A DNA stretch of 64,000 bases from Streptomyces griseoincarnatus (GTDB lineage Bacteria; Actinomycetota; Actinomycetes; Streptomycetales; Streptomycetaceae), in assembly GCA_014649575.1 (NCBI GenBank), contig BMTH01000010.1, positions 1 to 64,000 of the forward strand, in the 5' to 3' direction. Of this stretch, positions 17,391 through 25,848 are shown piece by piece (position 1 is the stretch's first letter; each line of letters begins with the position of its first letter). Position numbers and translations under genes: made by a program. The notes beneath the pieces are model-generated. The model worked only from the letters and a program-made list of their open reading frames with translations, was not told the DNA's origin and searched no databases.

Positions 17391-18968
17391 GTGACGCCTG
17401 AATCCCACTCCCAGACGCCGGACCGCCCGGCCGATGACGACGCCCGGCCCGGACCGCCCCCCGGATGCCCCGCGCACGGCCTGGGCCCCGGCGGACTCGC
17501 CCGGCTCCACGAGTCGGACGACCTCAAGAAGCTCTACGAGCGGCTGCGCGAGGAGCACGGCCCGGTGGCGCCCGTGCTCATCCACGACGACGTACCGCTG
17601 TGGGTGGTGCTCGGCCACGCCGAGAGCCAGCAACTGGTGCGCGGTCCGGCTCAGTTCACCAAGGACAGCCGCATCTGGTCCGCGCTCCGCGACGGCCTGG
17701 TCAAGCCCGACCACCCGCTGATGCCGCACATCGCCTGGCAGCCGATGTGCGCCCACATCGAGGGGGAGCAGCACCGGCGCTGGCGCGGCGCCATCGACAC
17801 CGCCGTCTCCGCCACCGACTTCCGCAGCCTGCGCCGGTACGTCAACCGCAGCGTCCAGCGGGTCGTCAACCGGTTCTGCGAGGCCGGCGAGGCCGATCTG
17901 GTCAGCGGGTACGCCGAGCACCTGCCGATGGCCGTGATGTGCCACGTCCTCGGCATGCCCGACGAGTACGACGACCGCATGGTGCAGGCGGCCCGCGACA
18001 TGATCCGCGGCACCGAGACCGCCATCGCGAGCAACGCCTACGTGATGGAGGCGCTGAACCGCCTCACCGCCCGCCGCCGGAAGGAACCCCAGGACGACTT
18101 CACCGGCCACCTCGTCAGCCACCCGGCCGGGCTCTCCGACGAGGAGGTCAGCCAGCACCTGCGGGTGGTGCTGATCGCCGCCTACGAGGCCACGGCGAAC
18201 CTGCTCGCCAACGTGCTGCGCCAGGTGCTGATCGACCCGCGCTTCCGGTCGCAGCTCAACGGCGGCCAGATGACCGTGCCCCAGGCGGTGGAGCAACTCC
18301 TCTGGGACGAACCGCCGTTCAGCACCATCTTCGCCTACTACGCCAAGCAGGACACCGAGCTGGGCGGGCAGCGCATCCGCAAGGGCGACGGGCTGCTGTT
18401 CGCGCCCGCGCCGGCCAACGTCGACCCGCGGGTCCGCCCCGACCCGACCGCCGACATGCAGGGCAACCGCTCGCACCTCGCGTTCGGCGGCGGTACCCAC
18501 GAGTGCCCCGGCCAGGACATCGGCCGTGTCATCGCCGAGATCGGCGTCGACGCCCTGCTGATGCGGCTGCCGGACGTGGAGCTGAGCTGTGACGAGGAGG
18601 AGCTGACCTTCACCGAGTCGATCGCCTCGCGCCATCTGGTGTCACTGCCGGTGCACTTCACGCCGCGGCCGCAGCAGGAGATCACGCAGGCGCCGGGCCA
18701 CGAGGCCGGCGCGGGGGCGCCGGCCTCGTACGACTGGCAGATCGGCGGGGTTCCCCGGCAGGCGAAGGCGCCTGCCCCTGCGCCCGCTTCTGTGGGTGCT
18801 TCCGCGAGGGGTGCGGGTGCGGACGCGGCTGTGGCGGGTGCGGGCGTCGGCGGGGCCCCGGACGACGGGCCGAGCCCGGCCGCCGTGCCCGTGGCGCCGC
18901 CGCTCGCGCGGTCCGAGCCGCCCAGGGGCGCCTGGCAGCGGTTCCTGCGGTGGTGGCGCGGCTACTGA
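17391..18968 (+). CDS. cvnE: Conservon-associated cytochrome P450 lacking the ExxR motif
   Basis: A 525-residue P450, the last gene of the conservon. The heme loop FGGGTHECPG is intact, with the thiolate cysteine at residue 372, and the I-helix reads LIAAYEAT. The K-helix position that should read ExxR is EQLLW (E301, W305), so the conserved Glu-Arg pair appears to be Gln-Trp; loss of ExxR is known in the CYP157-type P450s of streptomycetes. After residue 420 there is a 100-residue Ala/Pro/Gly-rich tail ending in WQRFLRWWRGY, absent from ordinary P450s. The start is GTG at 17391. The substrate is unknown. It overlaps the convergent downstream gene by 7 bp. Confidence 0.9.
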   Translation: MTPESHSQTPDRPADDDARPGPPPGCPAHGLGPGGLARLHESDDLKKLYERLREEHGPVAPVLIHDDVPLWVVLGHAESQQLVRGPAQFTKDSRIWSALRDGLVKPDHPLMPHIAWQPMCAHIEGEQHRRWRGAIDTAVSATDFRSLRRYVNRSVQRVVNRFCEAGEADLVSGYAEHLPMAVMCHVLGMPDEYDDRMVQAARDMIRGTETAIASNAYVMEALNRLTARRRKEPQDDFTGHLVSHPAGLSDEEVSQHLRVVLIAAYEATANLLANVLRQVLIDPRFRSQLNGGQMTVPQAVEQLLWDEPPFSTIFAYYAKQDTELGGQRIRKGDGLLFAPAPANVDPRVRPDPTADMQGNRSHLAFGGGTHECPGQDIGRVIAEIGVDALLMRLPDVELSCDEEELTFTESIASRHLVSLPVHFTPRPQQEITQAPGHEAGAGAPASYDWQIGGVPRQAKAPAPAPASVGASARGAGADAAVAGAGVGGAPDDGPSPAAVPVAPPLARSEPPRGAWQRFLRWWRGY

Positions 18969-19915
18969 TCCGCCGCCCAGGTGCCGTACGAGGTCCACGC
19001 CTCGAGTGCCCGGCCGCTGGTGAACCGGCGTTCCGTACCCGTCAGCGGGTCCGTGAACGCCAGTCCACGCGCCAGCAGTTGCAACGGGCGCCGGAAGTCG
19101 CCGGCCGGGACCTGGGCGGTCACCTCGGGGTAGAGGGGGTCGCCCAGGATCGGCACCCCCAGGGCGCTCATGTGGACCCGGAGCTGGTGGGTCTGGCCGG
19201 TGCCGGGCACCAGCCGGTACCGGGCCAGGCCGTCCTCCCGGTGCGCGAGCAGCTCCACCCGGGTCTCCGCGTTCGGCTCGCCGTCGACCTCCCTCGCGGT
19301 CAGCACCCCGCGCTCCTTGACGATCCGGCTGCGGACGGTGCGGGGGAGGTCGAGGGCCGGGTCGTAGGGGGCGACGGCCTCGTACTCCTTGTGCACCCGG
19401 CGGTCGCGGAACAGCGTCTGGTACGCGCCGCGCTCCTCGGGGCGGACGGTGAACAGCACCAGTCCCGCGGTGAGGCGGTCCAGGCGGTGCGCGGCCGTCA
19501 GATGCGGCAGGCCGAGTGTGTGGCGGAGGCGGGCGAGGGCCGTCTGGCGGACGTGGCTGCCTCGGGGTGTGGTGGCCAGGAAGTGCGGTTTGTCCGCGAC
19601 GACGAGGTGGTCGTCCCGGTGCACCACGTGCAGGGGGAAGGGGACGGGGGGTTCCTCGGGCATGTCGCGGTGGAACCACACCGTGAGGCCGGGGGCGTAC
19701 GGGGTATCCGGGGGGACGGGCCGGCCGTCGGCGCCGACGATCTCACCTGCGGTGAACATGGCGTCGAGCTGGGTGGGCGGGGCGGAGAGGCGCGAGATCA
19801 GGTGCTCGCGGACTGTCGTGCCCGGGCCGGCCGCCGGCAGACGCACCCGGACCGGGTCCACACCGTCGCGTTGCGGCAGGGGTGGGGGAGGGGTGGGGGT
19901 GCGTCGGCGTCTCAC
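18962..19915 (-). CDS. RluA-family pseudouridine synthase
   Basis: A 317-residue pseudouridine synthase that isomerises uridines in rRNA or tRNA. The catalytic motif AAHRLDRLTAGLVLF (Asp in HRLDR) is intact, followed by KEYEA and the RLVPGTGQTHQLRVHMSALGVPILGD segment typical of RluA/RluD. The GTG at 19915 (VRRRRTPTPPPPLPQ) is chosen because upstream in-frame sequence translates an intergenic repeat; a TACCCT hexamer lies 8 bp upstream of it. An S4 domain is not evident. The gene is convergent with the P450 gene, overlapping by 7 bp. Confidence 0.9.
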   Translation of the reverse strand: MRRRRTPTPPPPLPQRDGVDPVRVRLPAAGPGTTVREHLISRLSAPPTQLDAMFTAGEIVGADGRPVPPDTPYAPGLTVWFHRDMPEEPPVPFPLHVVHRDDHLVVADKPHFLATTPRGSHVRQTALARLRHTLGLPHLTAAHRLDRLTAGLVLFTVRPEERGAYQTLFRDRRVHKEYEAVAPYDPALDLPRTVRSRIVKERGVLTAREVDGEPNAETRVELLAHREDGLARYRLVPGTGQTHQLRVHMSALGVPILGDPLYPEVTAQVPAGDFRRPLQLLARGLAFTDPLTGTERRFTSGRALEAWTSYGTWAADQ

Positions 19916-19947
19916 GTGGGGCAAGGGTACGGGGGTGTTCGGTTGTT

Positions 19948-19970
19948 CGCGCAGTTCCCCGCGCCCCTGA
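19948..19970. repeat. Interspersed repeat, copy 1
   Basis: A copy of the short streptomycete intergenic element with core GCGCAGTTCCCCGCGCCCCT, lying between the pseudouridine synthase start and the next gene. Other copies are at 20016, 41052 and 44972. Confidence 0.8.
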
Positions 19971-20015
19971 GCGGGTGTGCCGTGCGTGTGCTTCGTTCGT
20001 CCGGTGGGGGCTGGG

Positions 20016-20036
20016 CGCGCAGTTCCCCGCGACCCT
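20016..20036. repeat. Interspersed repeat, copy 2, at a gene end
   Basis: A second copy (one substitution, ending GCGACCCT) whose right end overlaps the stop codon of the siderophore-interacting protein gene, so the repeat supplies part of that stop. Confidence 0.75.
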
Positions 20037-20874
20037 ACGGGGCGCTGTTCTCCTGTTCCGCCTCGATGCGGGCGTTCCATTCCTTCTTGGAGGCCTGCCA
20101 GCCGTCCTCGTTGTGGCCCAGGCGCCAGTAGCCGGAGATGGAGAGGTCCTCGCGGGGGATCGCGCGGTCCACGCGGAGGAGGCGGCGGAGTTCCTTCACG
20201 AAGTGGGCCTCGCCGTGGACGAAGGCGTGGACGCGGCCCTCGGGCCAGTCGAGGGCCCGGAGGGCCTCCACCAGGGCCTCGCCGACCCTGCGGTCACCGC
20301 GGTGCAGCCAGCGGATCTCCACGTCGGAGTCGATCTTCTGCTCCTCCTCCGGCCCCGCGATCTCCAGCAGGGCGACCGCGCGGGCGCCCTGCGGGAGCGA
20401 CTCCAGGGCGCGGGCGATCGCGGGCAGCGCGCTCTCGTCGCCGGCCAGGAGGTGCCAGTCGGCGGCCGGGTCGGGGGCGTAGGCGCCGCCGGGGCCGAGG
20501 AAGCGGACGACGTCGCCGGGGCGGGCGTTGATCGCCCAGGGGCCGGCCAGGCCCTCGTCGCCGTGGATCACGAAGTCGAGGGTCAGCTCACGGTGTTCGG
20601 GGTCCCAGTGACGGATCGTGTACGTGCGGGTCACCGGCCACTGCTCGCGCGGGAACTCGGCGCGGATCCGCTCCAGGTCGAAGGGCTCCGGGTAGACCGC
20701 GCCCGGCGCCGGGAACAGCAGCTTGACGTAGTGGTCGGTGCAGGTGTCCGCCGAGACGCGGGAGAGGCCCTCGCCGCCCAGCACCACGCGCTGCATGTGC
20801 GGGGTCAGCCGCTCGGTGCGGACGACCACGCCGGTGTGCGGGGTGCGCGGCGCGCGTGCCGGTCGCTCTGCCAT
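20035..20874 (-). CDS. Siderophore-interacting FAD-binding reductase
   Basis: A 279-residue SIP-family protein that likely reduces ferric siderophores in the cytoplasm to release iron. It has the FAD-binding barrel (VSADTCTDHYVKLLFPAPGA, TRTYTIRHWDPEHRELTLDFVIHG, GPWAINARPGDVVRFLGPGG) and the NAD(P)H-binding C-terminal half (WHLLAGDESALPAIARAL). The C-terminal ISGYWRLGHNEDGW is diagnostic for the SIP subfamily. The ATG at 20874 lies 20 bp downstream of a near-consensus iron box, so DmdR/IdeR control is likely. The fused upstream frame in the same register is a shadow of the exonuclease gene. Confidence 0.94.
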   Translation of the reverse strand: MAERPARAPRTPHTGVVVRTERLTPHMQRVVLGGEGLSRVSADTCTDHYVKLLFPAPGAVYPEPFDLERIRAEFPREQWPVTRTYTIRHWDPEHRELTLDFVIHGDEGLAGPWAINARPGDVVRFLGPGGAYAPDPAADWHLLAGDESALPAIARALESLPQGARAVALLEIAGPEEEQKIDSDVEIRWLHRGDRRVGEALVEALRALDWPEGRVHAFVHGEAHFVKELRRLLRVDRAIPREDLSISGYWRLGHNEDGWQASKKEWNARIEAEQENSAP

Positions 20875-20893
20875 GAGGGCCTCCCAATCACGG

Positions 20894-20912
20894 TTAGGTA
20901 TGCCTAAGTTAG
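20894..20912 (-). promoter_or_regulatory. IdeR/DmdR iron box
   Basis: TTAGGTATGCCTAAGTTAG on the plus strand; its reverse complement matches the actinobacterial iron box (TTAGGTTAGGCTNACCTAA) at about 14 of 19 positions and contains the perfect TTAGG-N4-CCTAA. It lies 20 bp upstream of the reductase start, where bound repressor with Fe(II) would block transcription. Confidence 0.8.
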
Positions 20913-20915
20913 CAC

Positions 20916-21848
20916 CTACCGCTCCGCGAGAGTCGCCAGCAGGCGGGTCACCGAACCGCCCAGGCCCCAGCGCACGGCCAGGGACTCCACGGCGGCCGGG
21001 TCGCGCGGGGCGCGCGGCAGGGCCGTGTCGACGTCCGGGACCGGGACGTCGTCCGCGACCCGGACGACCTTCGGCGCCACCGCGAGATACGGCCGCGCCT
21101 CGTCCAGACGCCTGCGCTGTGTCGGCGTGAGCTTCGACCGCGGGTCGTCCACGGCCGCCAGGATCCCGGCCAGGTCCGTGAACTCGGCCAGCAGCTTGGC
21201 CGCCGTCTTCTCCCCGACGCCGGGCACGCCCGGCAGGCCGTCGCTCGGGTCGCCGCGCAGCAGCGCCAGATCCGCGTACCCCTTGCCGTCCACCCCATAC
21301 TTCGCGCGCAGCGCCGCCTCGTCCGTGACCTGCAGCGTGCCGACGCCCTTCACCGGGTACAGCACGCGCACCCCGCGCGCGTCGTCCACCAGCTGGTACA
21401 GGTCGCGGTCGCCGGTGACGATGTCGACCGGGCCGTCCGCCCGCGCGGTGAAGGTGCCGATCACGTCGTCCGCCTCGTACCCGGCGACGCCCACCCGGGC
21501 GATGCCGAGCGCGTCGAGCACCTCCTCGATCACCGGCACCTGCGGCGACAGCGTGTCCGGCACCTCCTCCACGTCCGGCCCCGTCTCCTGCTCCTCGGCG
21601 ACGCGGTGCGCCTTGTAGGAGGGGATCAGCTCCACCCGCCACTGCGGGCGCCAGTCGGCGTCCATGCAGGCCACCAGGCGCTCCGGCCGATGGTCCTTGA
21701 CCAGGCGGTCGATGAAGTCCAGCAGCCCGCGCACGGCGTTCACCGGTGTGCCGTCCGGCGCCTTGACGGACTCCGGGACGCCGAAGTAGGCGCGGAAGTA
21801 GAGGGAGGCGGTGTCGAGAAGCATCAGTCCGGTCACGTCCCGCATCAT
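20916..21848 (-). CDS. 5'-3' exonuclease (PolA N-terminal-domain-like)
   Basis: A FEN/PIN-like 5'-3' exonuclease of 310 residues, equivalent to the N-terminal nuclease domain of DNA polymerase I. Metal-binding acidic residues are visible in MLLDTASLYFRAYFG, ACMDADWRPQWR, GYEADDVIGTF and VTGDRDLYQLVDD, and the helix-hairpin-helix is GLPGVPGVGEKTAAKLL. It has no polymerase domain. The tandem ATGATG at 21848/21845 is the likely start; an in-frame start further upstream has no similarity. Free-standing copies of this kind are usual in actinobacteria. It probably acts in Okazaki fragment or repair processing. Confidence 0.9.
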   Translation of the reverse strand: MMRDVTGLMLLDTASLYFRAYFGVPESVKAPDGTPVNAVRGLLDFIDRLVKDHRPERLVACMDADWRPQWRVELIPSYKAHRVAEEQETGPDVEEVPDTLSPQVPVIEEVLDALGIARVGVAGYEADDVIGTFTARADGPVDIVTGDRDLYQLVDDARGVRVLYPVKGVGTLQVTDEAALRAKYGVDGKGYADLALLRGDPSDGLPGVPGVGEKTAAKLLAEFTDLAGILAAVDDPRSKLTPTQRRRLDEARPYLAVAPKVVRVADDVPVPDVDTALPRAPRDPAAVESLAVRWGLGGSVTRLLATLAER

Positions 21849-21952
21849 GCCCCACCCCACCGACAGCACCGGCGTGGCGGCGCGCCCGTGTGGCCCTCCG
21901 TGCGACGTGTTGCGTCCTGTGCCACATGTGTGAGGCGGCCCACGAAAAGTTT

Positions 21953-22048
21953 GCGCCGCCCCATTCCGGGGAGGCGCGGCGGCGGAACGATGCCGGTTGC
22001 TCTTTCAACCTGTCGCGGACCCTCGGTCCGCCGCGTCGCTCCGGCATC
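21953..22048 (+). ncRNA. Structured leader upstream of the betaine ABC importer genes
   Basis: Three helices can be drawn. Hairpin 1: GCGCCGCCCC (21953-21962) with GGGGAGGCGC (21968-21977), with one G-A mismatch. Outer stem: GATGCCGG (21989-21996) with CCGGCATC (22041-22048), perfect. Inner hairpin: GCGGACC-CTC-GGTCCGC (22015-22031), perfect. The structure ends 23 bp before the ABC ATPase start codon and its ribosome site. I cannot match it to a riboswitch class I know. A protein-binding leader or attenuator are alternatives. Confidence 0.5.
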
Positions 22049-22071
22049 TGTCGCCGAGACGAGAGGTACGT

Positions 22072-23157
22072 GTGTCATCAACGCTTGAGGCCGAGCATCT
22101 GTTCAAGGTGTTCGGCAGACGACCGGACCAGGCAGTCGAACGACTGCGCAACAACACGGCGGACCGCGAGGAGCTGCGGTCCGACGGCGTCACCGCCGCC
22201 GTCATCGACGCGTCCTTCTCGGTGGAGCCGGGCGAGATCTTCGTCGTCATGGGCCTCTCGGGCTCCGGCAAGTCGACCCTGCTGCGGATGCTGAACGGTC
22301 TGCTGGAACCGACCGCCGGACACGTCCGCTTCGACGGGCAGGACCTCACCGCCCTGTCCGACCGCGAGCTGCGGGACGTCAGGTCCCGGAAGATCAGCAT
22401 GGTCTTCCAGCACTTCGCGCTCTTCCCGCACCGCAGCGTCCGTGACAACGCTGCCTACGGTCTTGAAGTGCAGGGCGTGCCCCGCGCCGAGCGCGAACGC
22501 CGCGCCGACGAGGCGCTCGCCCTGTGCGGCCTGGCCGGCTGGGAGGACTCGTGGCCCGACGAGCTGTCCGGCGGCATGCAGCAGCGCGTCGGCCTCGCCC
22601 GCGCGCTCGCCACCGACGCCGACCTGCTGCTGATGGACGAGTCCTTCAGCGCCCTCGACCCGCTGATCCGCCGCGACATGCAGGACCAGCTGATCGAGCT
22701 GCAGAAGAAGCTGAAGAAGACCATCGTCTTCATCACCCACGACCTCAACGAGGCCATGCGCCTCGGTGACCGCATCGCCGTCATGCGGGACGGTCGTATC
22801 GTCCAGATCGGCACCGCCCAGGACATCCTGATCCGGCCGGCCAACGACTACGTGGCCTCCTTCACCCAGGACGTCGACCGCTCCCGCGTACTGACCGCCC
22901 AGGCCGTGATGGACACCGAGGTGCGCGGCGACGAGGCCGACTGCGCCTGCGAGACCGCCGTGCCGGACACGTCCTTCACCGACCTGTGCGCCATCAGCGC
23001 GCGCGTGCCGCACCCGGTGGCCGTGGTGGACGACGGCGACGTCGTCGGCGTCGTGCCCCGGCAGCGTCTGGTCGGCTTCCTCGGCGACGAGGAGGCGGCC
23101 CCCGGCGTCTGCGAGAGCCCCAAGGGACAGGGCGGGAAGGTGATGGCCAATGCCTAG
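22072..23157 (+). CDS. opuAA: Glycine betaine/proline-type ABC transporter ATP-binding protein
   Basis: A 361-residue ATPase of the ProV/OpuAA family. Walker A GLSGSGKST, Q-loop FQHFALFPH, signature LSGGMQQR and Walker B LLLMDESFSALDP are intact. The N-terminal segment FKVFGRRPDQAVERLRNN before the nucleotide-binding domain is typical of betaine/proline importers, and the C-terminus has a CBS-like regulatory region (residues 270-345), which in OpuA senses ionic strength. The GTG at 22072 follows GAGAGG; the frame is open upstream to 21997 through the structured leader. It overlaps the permease gene by 8 bp. Confidence 0.94.
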   Translation: MSSTLEAEHLFKVFGRRPDQAVERLRNNTADREELRSDGVTAAVIDASFSVEPGEIFVVMGLSGSGKSTLLRMLNGLLEPTAGHVRFDGQDLTALSDRELRDVRSRKISMVFQHFALFPHRSVRDNAAYGLEVQGVPRAERERRADEALALCGLAGWEDSWPDELSGGMQQRVGLARALATDADLLLMDESFSALDPLIRRDMQDQLIELQKKLKKTIVFITHDLNEAMRLGDRIAVMRDGRIVQIGTAQDILIRPANDYVASFTQDVDRSRVLTAQAVMDTEVRGDEADCACETAVPDTSFTDLCAISARVPHPVAVVDDGDVVGVVPRQRLVGFLGDEEAAPGVCESPKGQGGKVMANA

Positions 23158-25771
23158 GATCCCGCTCGGCGACTGGGTCAACACCTCGGTCGACTGGCTG
23201 CTCGACAACCTGACCTGGCTGTTCGACTTCTTCAAGGCCGTCTTCACCGGCGCCTACGAGGGCGTCAACGCCGTCCTCCAGGCCCCGGAGCCGCTGATCC
23301 TCTGCGGGATCTTCGCGGTCGTCGCCTTCTGGCTGCGGGGCACCCTCGCCGGTGTCCTCACCTTCGTCGGCTTCGCCTTCCTCGACTCCATGGAGTTGTG
23401 GGAAGACTCGATGGTGACACTGTCCCTGGTGCTCGTCGCCACCGTGATCGCCCTGGTGATCTCGGTGCCGGTGGGGATCTGGGCGGCCCGGTCCGACCGG
23501 GTCAGCGCCTTCGTACGGCCGATCCTGGACTTCATGCAGACGCTGCCGGCGATGATCTACCTCATCCCGGCGATCCTGTTCTTCGGGACCGGTTCCGCCC
23601 CCGGCATCGTCGCCACCCTGATCTTCGCGCTCGCCCCCGGCGTGCGCATGACCGAGCTGGGCATCCGGCAGGTCGACAAGGAACTCGTCGAGGCGGCCGA
23701 GGCGTTCGGCACCACGCCCCGCAACACCCTGCTGCGTGTCCAGCTCCCTCTGGCGCTGCCCACGGTGATGGCGGGCGTCAACCAGGTCATCATGCTCGGC
23801 CTGTCCATGGCGGCGATCGCCGGCATGGTCGGCACCGGCGGCCTCGGCGGCGCCGTCATCGAGGCCATCGGCCAGCTGAACATCGGCCTCGGCGCCGAGT
23901 CCGGCCTGGCCATCGTCATCCTGGCGATCTACCTGGACCGCATGACCAGCGCCCTGGGCACCCAGGTGTCGCCGCTGGGCCGCCGCGCGGCCGCCAAGGC
24001 GCGCGCCGCGCAAGGGCTCAAGATCTGGTCCTACCGTCCGCGGCCGCAGGTCGCCGTGGTCGGCATCGTCGTCCTGGCCCTGGCGGCGGGCGGCATGGGT
24101 CTGTTCGGCGGCTCCGGCGGGTCCTCCGGCACCACCGCGGACGACAAGAACGTCGGCGACGGCAAGAAGATCAGCATCGGCTACATCCCCTGGGACGAGG
24201 GGGTGGCCTCCACGTTCCTGTGGAAGGAGATCCTCGAGCAGCGCGGCTTCGAGGTCGAGGCCAAGCAGCTGGACGCCGGGCCGCTCTACACCGCGCTGGC
24301 GCAGGGCGACGTCGACTTCCAGACCGACGCCTGGCTGCCCACCACGCACGCGGAGTACTGGAAGACGTACGGCGACCGGCTCGAGGACCTCGGCACCTGG
24401 TACGAGGAGACGACTCTGGAGCTGACCGTCCCCTCGTACATGAAGGACGTCAACTCCCTCGAGGACCTCAAGGGCAAGGCCGCCGCCTTCGGCGGGAAGA
24501 TCACCGGCATCGAGTCCAGCGCCGGCATGATGGGCCTGCTGAAGAGCAAGGTGCTGCCCGACTACGGCCTCGACAAGGAGTACAAGGTCGTCGACAGCTC
24601 CACCCCGGCGATGCTGGCCGAACTCAAGCGCGCCTACAGCAAGAAGGAACCGGTCGTCGTCACGCTCTGGTCGCCGCACTGGGCGTACAGCGACTACGAC
24701 CTGAAGAAGCTGAAGGACCCCAAGGGCTCCTGGGGTGAGGGCGACGCGGTGCACCTGGTGTCCCGCAAGGGCTTCGCCGGTGAGAACCCGGTCGTCGGGC
24801 AGTGGCTGAAGGACTTCTCGATGAGCGAGAAGGAACTCACCAGCCTGGAGGCCGAGATCAACAAGGCCGGCAAGGGCCGTCAGCAGGAGGCCGTGCGCGC
24901 CTGGCTGAAGGGCAACCCGGACGTCGTCGACAAGCTGGCCCCCGTGAAGTCGGGTTCGGGCGGCGACACTCCCGCCGAGGCGAAGCGCGCCCTGGACGTG
25001 GCGTGGTTCCCGTGGGAGGAGGACGTCGCCGTCACCTACCTGTGGAAGAACGTCCTGGAGCGGCGCGGCTACAAGCTGAATCTCAAGCAGATGGAGGTCG
25101 GTCCGGTCTACACCGGCCTCGCGTCCGGGGACATCGACCTCAACTTCGACGCGTGGCTGCCGCACTCGCAGAAGAACTTCTACGAGCCGAACAAGGACAA
25201 GCTCACCGACCTCGGCACCTGGTACGAACCGGTGTCGCTGGAGATCTCCGTCCCGTCCTACGTCAAGGACGTCAAGTCCCTGGCGGACCTCAAGGGCAAG
25301 GCCGACCTGTTCGGCGGGCGGATCGTCGGCATCGAGGCCGGCACCGGCCAGATGGACATCCTGAAGAACAAGGTGCTGCCCGCCTACGGCCTGGACGAGG
25401 AGTACAAGGTCGTCGACGGCTCCTCGCCGGCGATGCTGGCCGAGCTCAAGCGCTCCTACGCCAAGAAGAAGCCGGTCGCGGTCACGCTCTGGTCGCCGCA
25501 CTGGGCGTACAACGACTACGAGCTGACCAAGCTCGCGGACCCGAAGCGCGCATGGGGCGCGAGCAACACCATCCACACCATCGCGAGCAAGAAGTTCCCC
25601 GAGCAGTACCCGCAGCTCACCGAGTGGATCAAGGACTTCCACATGAGTGAGGACGAGCTCGGCTCCCTGGAGGCGGAGATCAAGAACCGCGGCCAGGGGC
25701 ACGAGGAGGAGGCCGTCGCCGCCTGGCTCGAGGAGCATCCGGACATGGTGGAGCGGATGACGCCGCAGTAG
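23150..25771 (+). CDS. opuAB-AC: Betaine-type ABC permease fused to two tandem substrate-binding domains
   Basis: An 873-residue fusion. Residues 1-300 are the ProW/OpuAB permease with about six helices and the coupling segment EAAEAFGTTPRNTLLRVQLPLALP. A further membrane helix (about 305-325) leads to two OpuAC-type substrate-binding domains, about 338-600 and 611-873. Each repeats the same landmarks: WFPWE/YIPWD, DAWLP, LGTWYE, VPSYxKDV and LWSPHWAYxDYxL, the aromatic residues that cage quaternary amines. In Lactococcus OpuABC a single such domain is fused; two in tandem is unusual. It overlaps the ATPase gene by 8 bp, so one operon makes the whole importer, probably for osmoprotection. Confidence 0.93.
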   Translation: MPRIPLGDWVNTSVDWLLDNLTWLFDFFKAVFTGAYEGVNAVLQAPEPLILCGIFAVVAFWLRGTLAGVLTFVGFAFLDSMELWEDSMVTLSLVLVATVIALVISVPVGIWAARSDRVSAFVRPILDFMQTLPAMIYLIPAILFFGTGSAPGIVATLIFALAPGVRMTELGIRQVDKELVEAAEAFGTTPRNTLLRVQLPLALPTVMAGVNQVIMLGLSMAAIAGMVGTGGLGGAVIEAIGQLNIGLGAESGLAIVILAIYLDRMTSALGTQVSPLGRRAAAKARAAQGLKIWSYRPRPQVAVVGIVVLALAAGGMGLFGGSGGSSGTTADDKNVGDGKKISIGYIPWDEGVASTFLWKEILEQRGFEVEAKQLDAGPLYTALAQGDVDFQTDAWLPTTHAEYWKTYGDRLEDLGTWYEETTLELTVPSYMKDVNSLEDLKGKAAAFGGKITGIESSAGMMGLLKSKVLPDYGLDKEYKVVDSSTPAMLAELKRAYSKKEPVVVTLWSPHWAYSDYDLKKLKDPKGSWGEGDAVHLVSRKGFAGENPVVGQWLKDFSMSEKELTSLEAEINKAGKGRQQEAVRAWLKGNPDVVDKLAPVKSGSGGDTPAEAKRALDVAWFPWEEDVAVTYLWKNVLERRGYKLNLKQMEVGPVYTGLASGDIDLNFDAWLPHSQKNFYEPNKDKLTDLGTWYEPVSLEISVPSYVKDVKSLADLKGKADLFGGRIVGIEAGTGQMDILKNKVLPAYGLDEEYKVVDGSSPAMLAELKRSYAKKKPVAVTLWSPHWAYNDYELTKLADPKRAWGASNTIHTIASKKFPEQYPQLTEWIKDFHMSEDELGSLEAEIKNRGQGHEEEAVAAWLEEHPDMVERMTPQ

Positions 25772-25795
25772 CCGTCGCGACACCGGTCACGTCCT

Positions 25796-25848
25796 GCGAG
25801 GGGCGGGTCCCGGAGCGTCCCCCAGGGGCGCCCGGACCCGCCCCTCGC
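25796..25848 (+). terminator. Terminator after the betaine importer operon
   Basis: A perfect 15-bp inverted repeat, GCGAGGGGCGGGTCC (25796-25810) and GGACCCGCCCCTCGC (25834-25848), 25 bp after the stop codon. The 23-base loop is long and there is no T-run. Confidence 0.8.

Noticed and set aside
16917..18635. Minus-strand protein with repeated peptides across the 17-bp array
   Set aside because: The frame is the antisense of cvnD and the P450, and the peptide repeats are a by-product of the 17-bp DNA units.
22994..25783. A 929-codon antisense frame opposite the betaine permease fusion
   Set aside because: Mirror image of the real gene; no recognised domain, and it includes the internal duplication as an antisense repeat.
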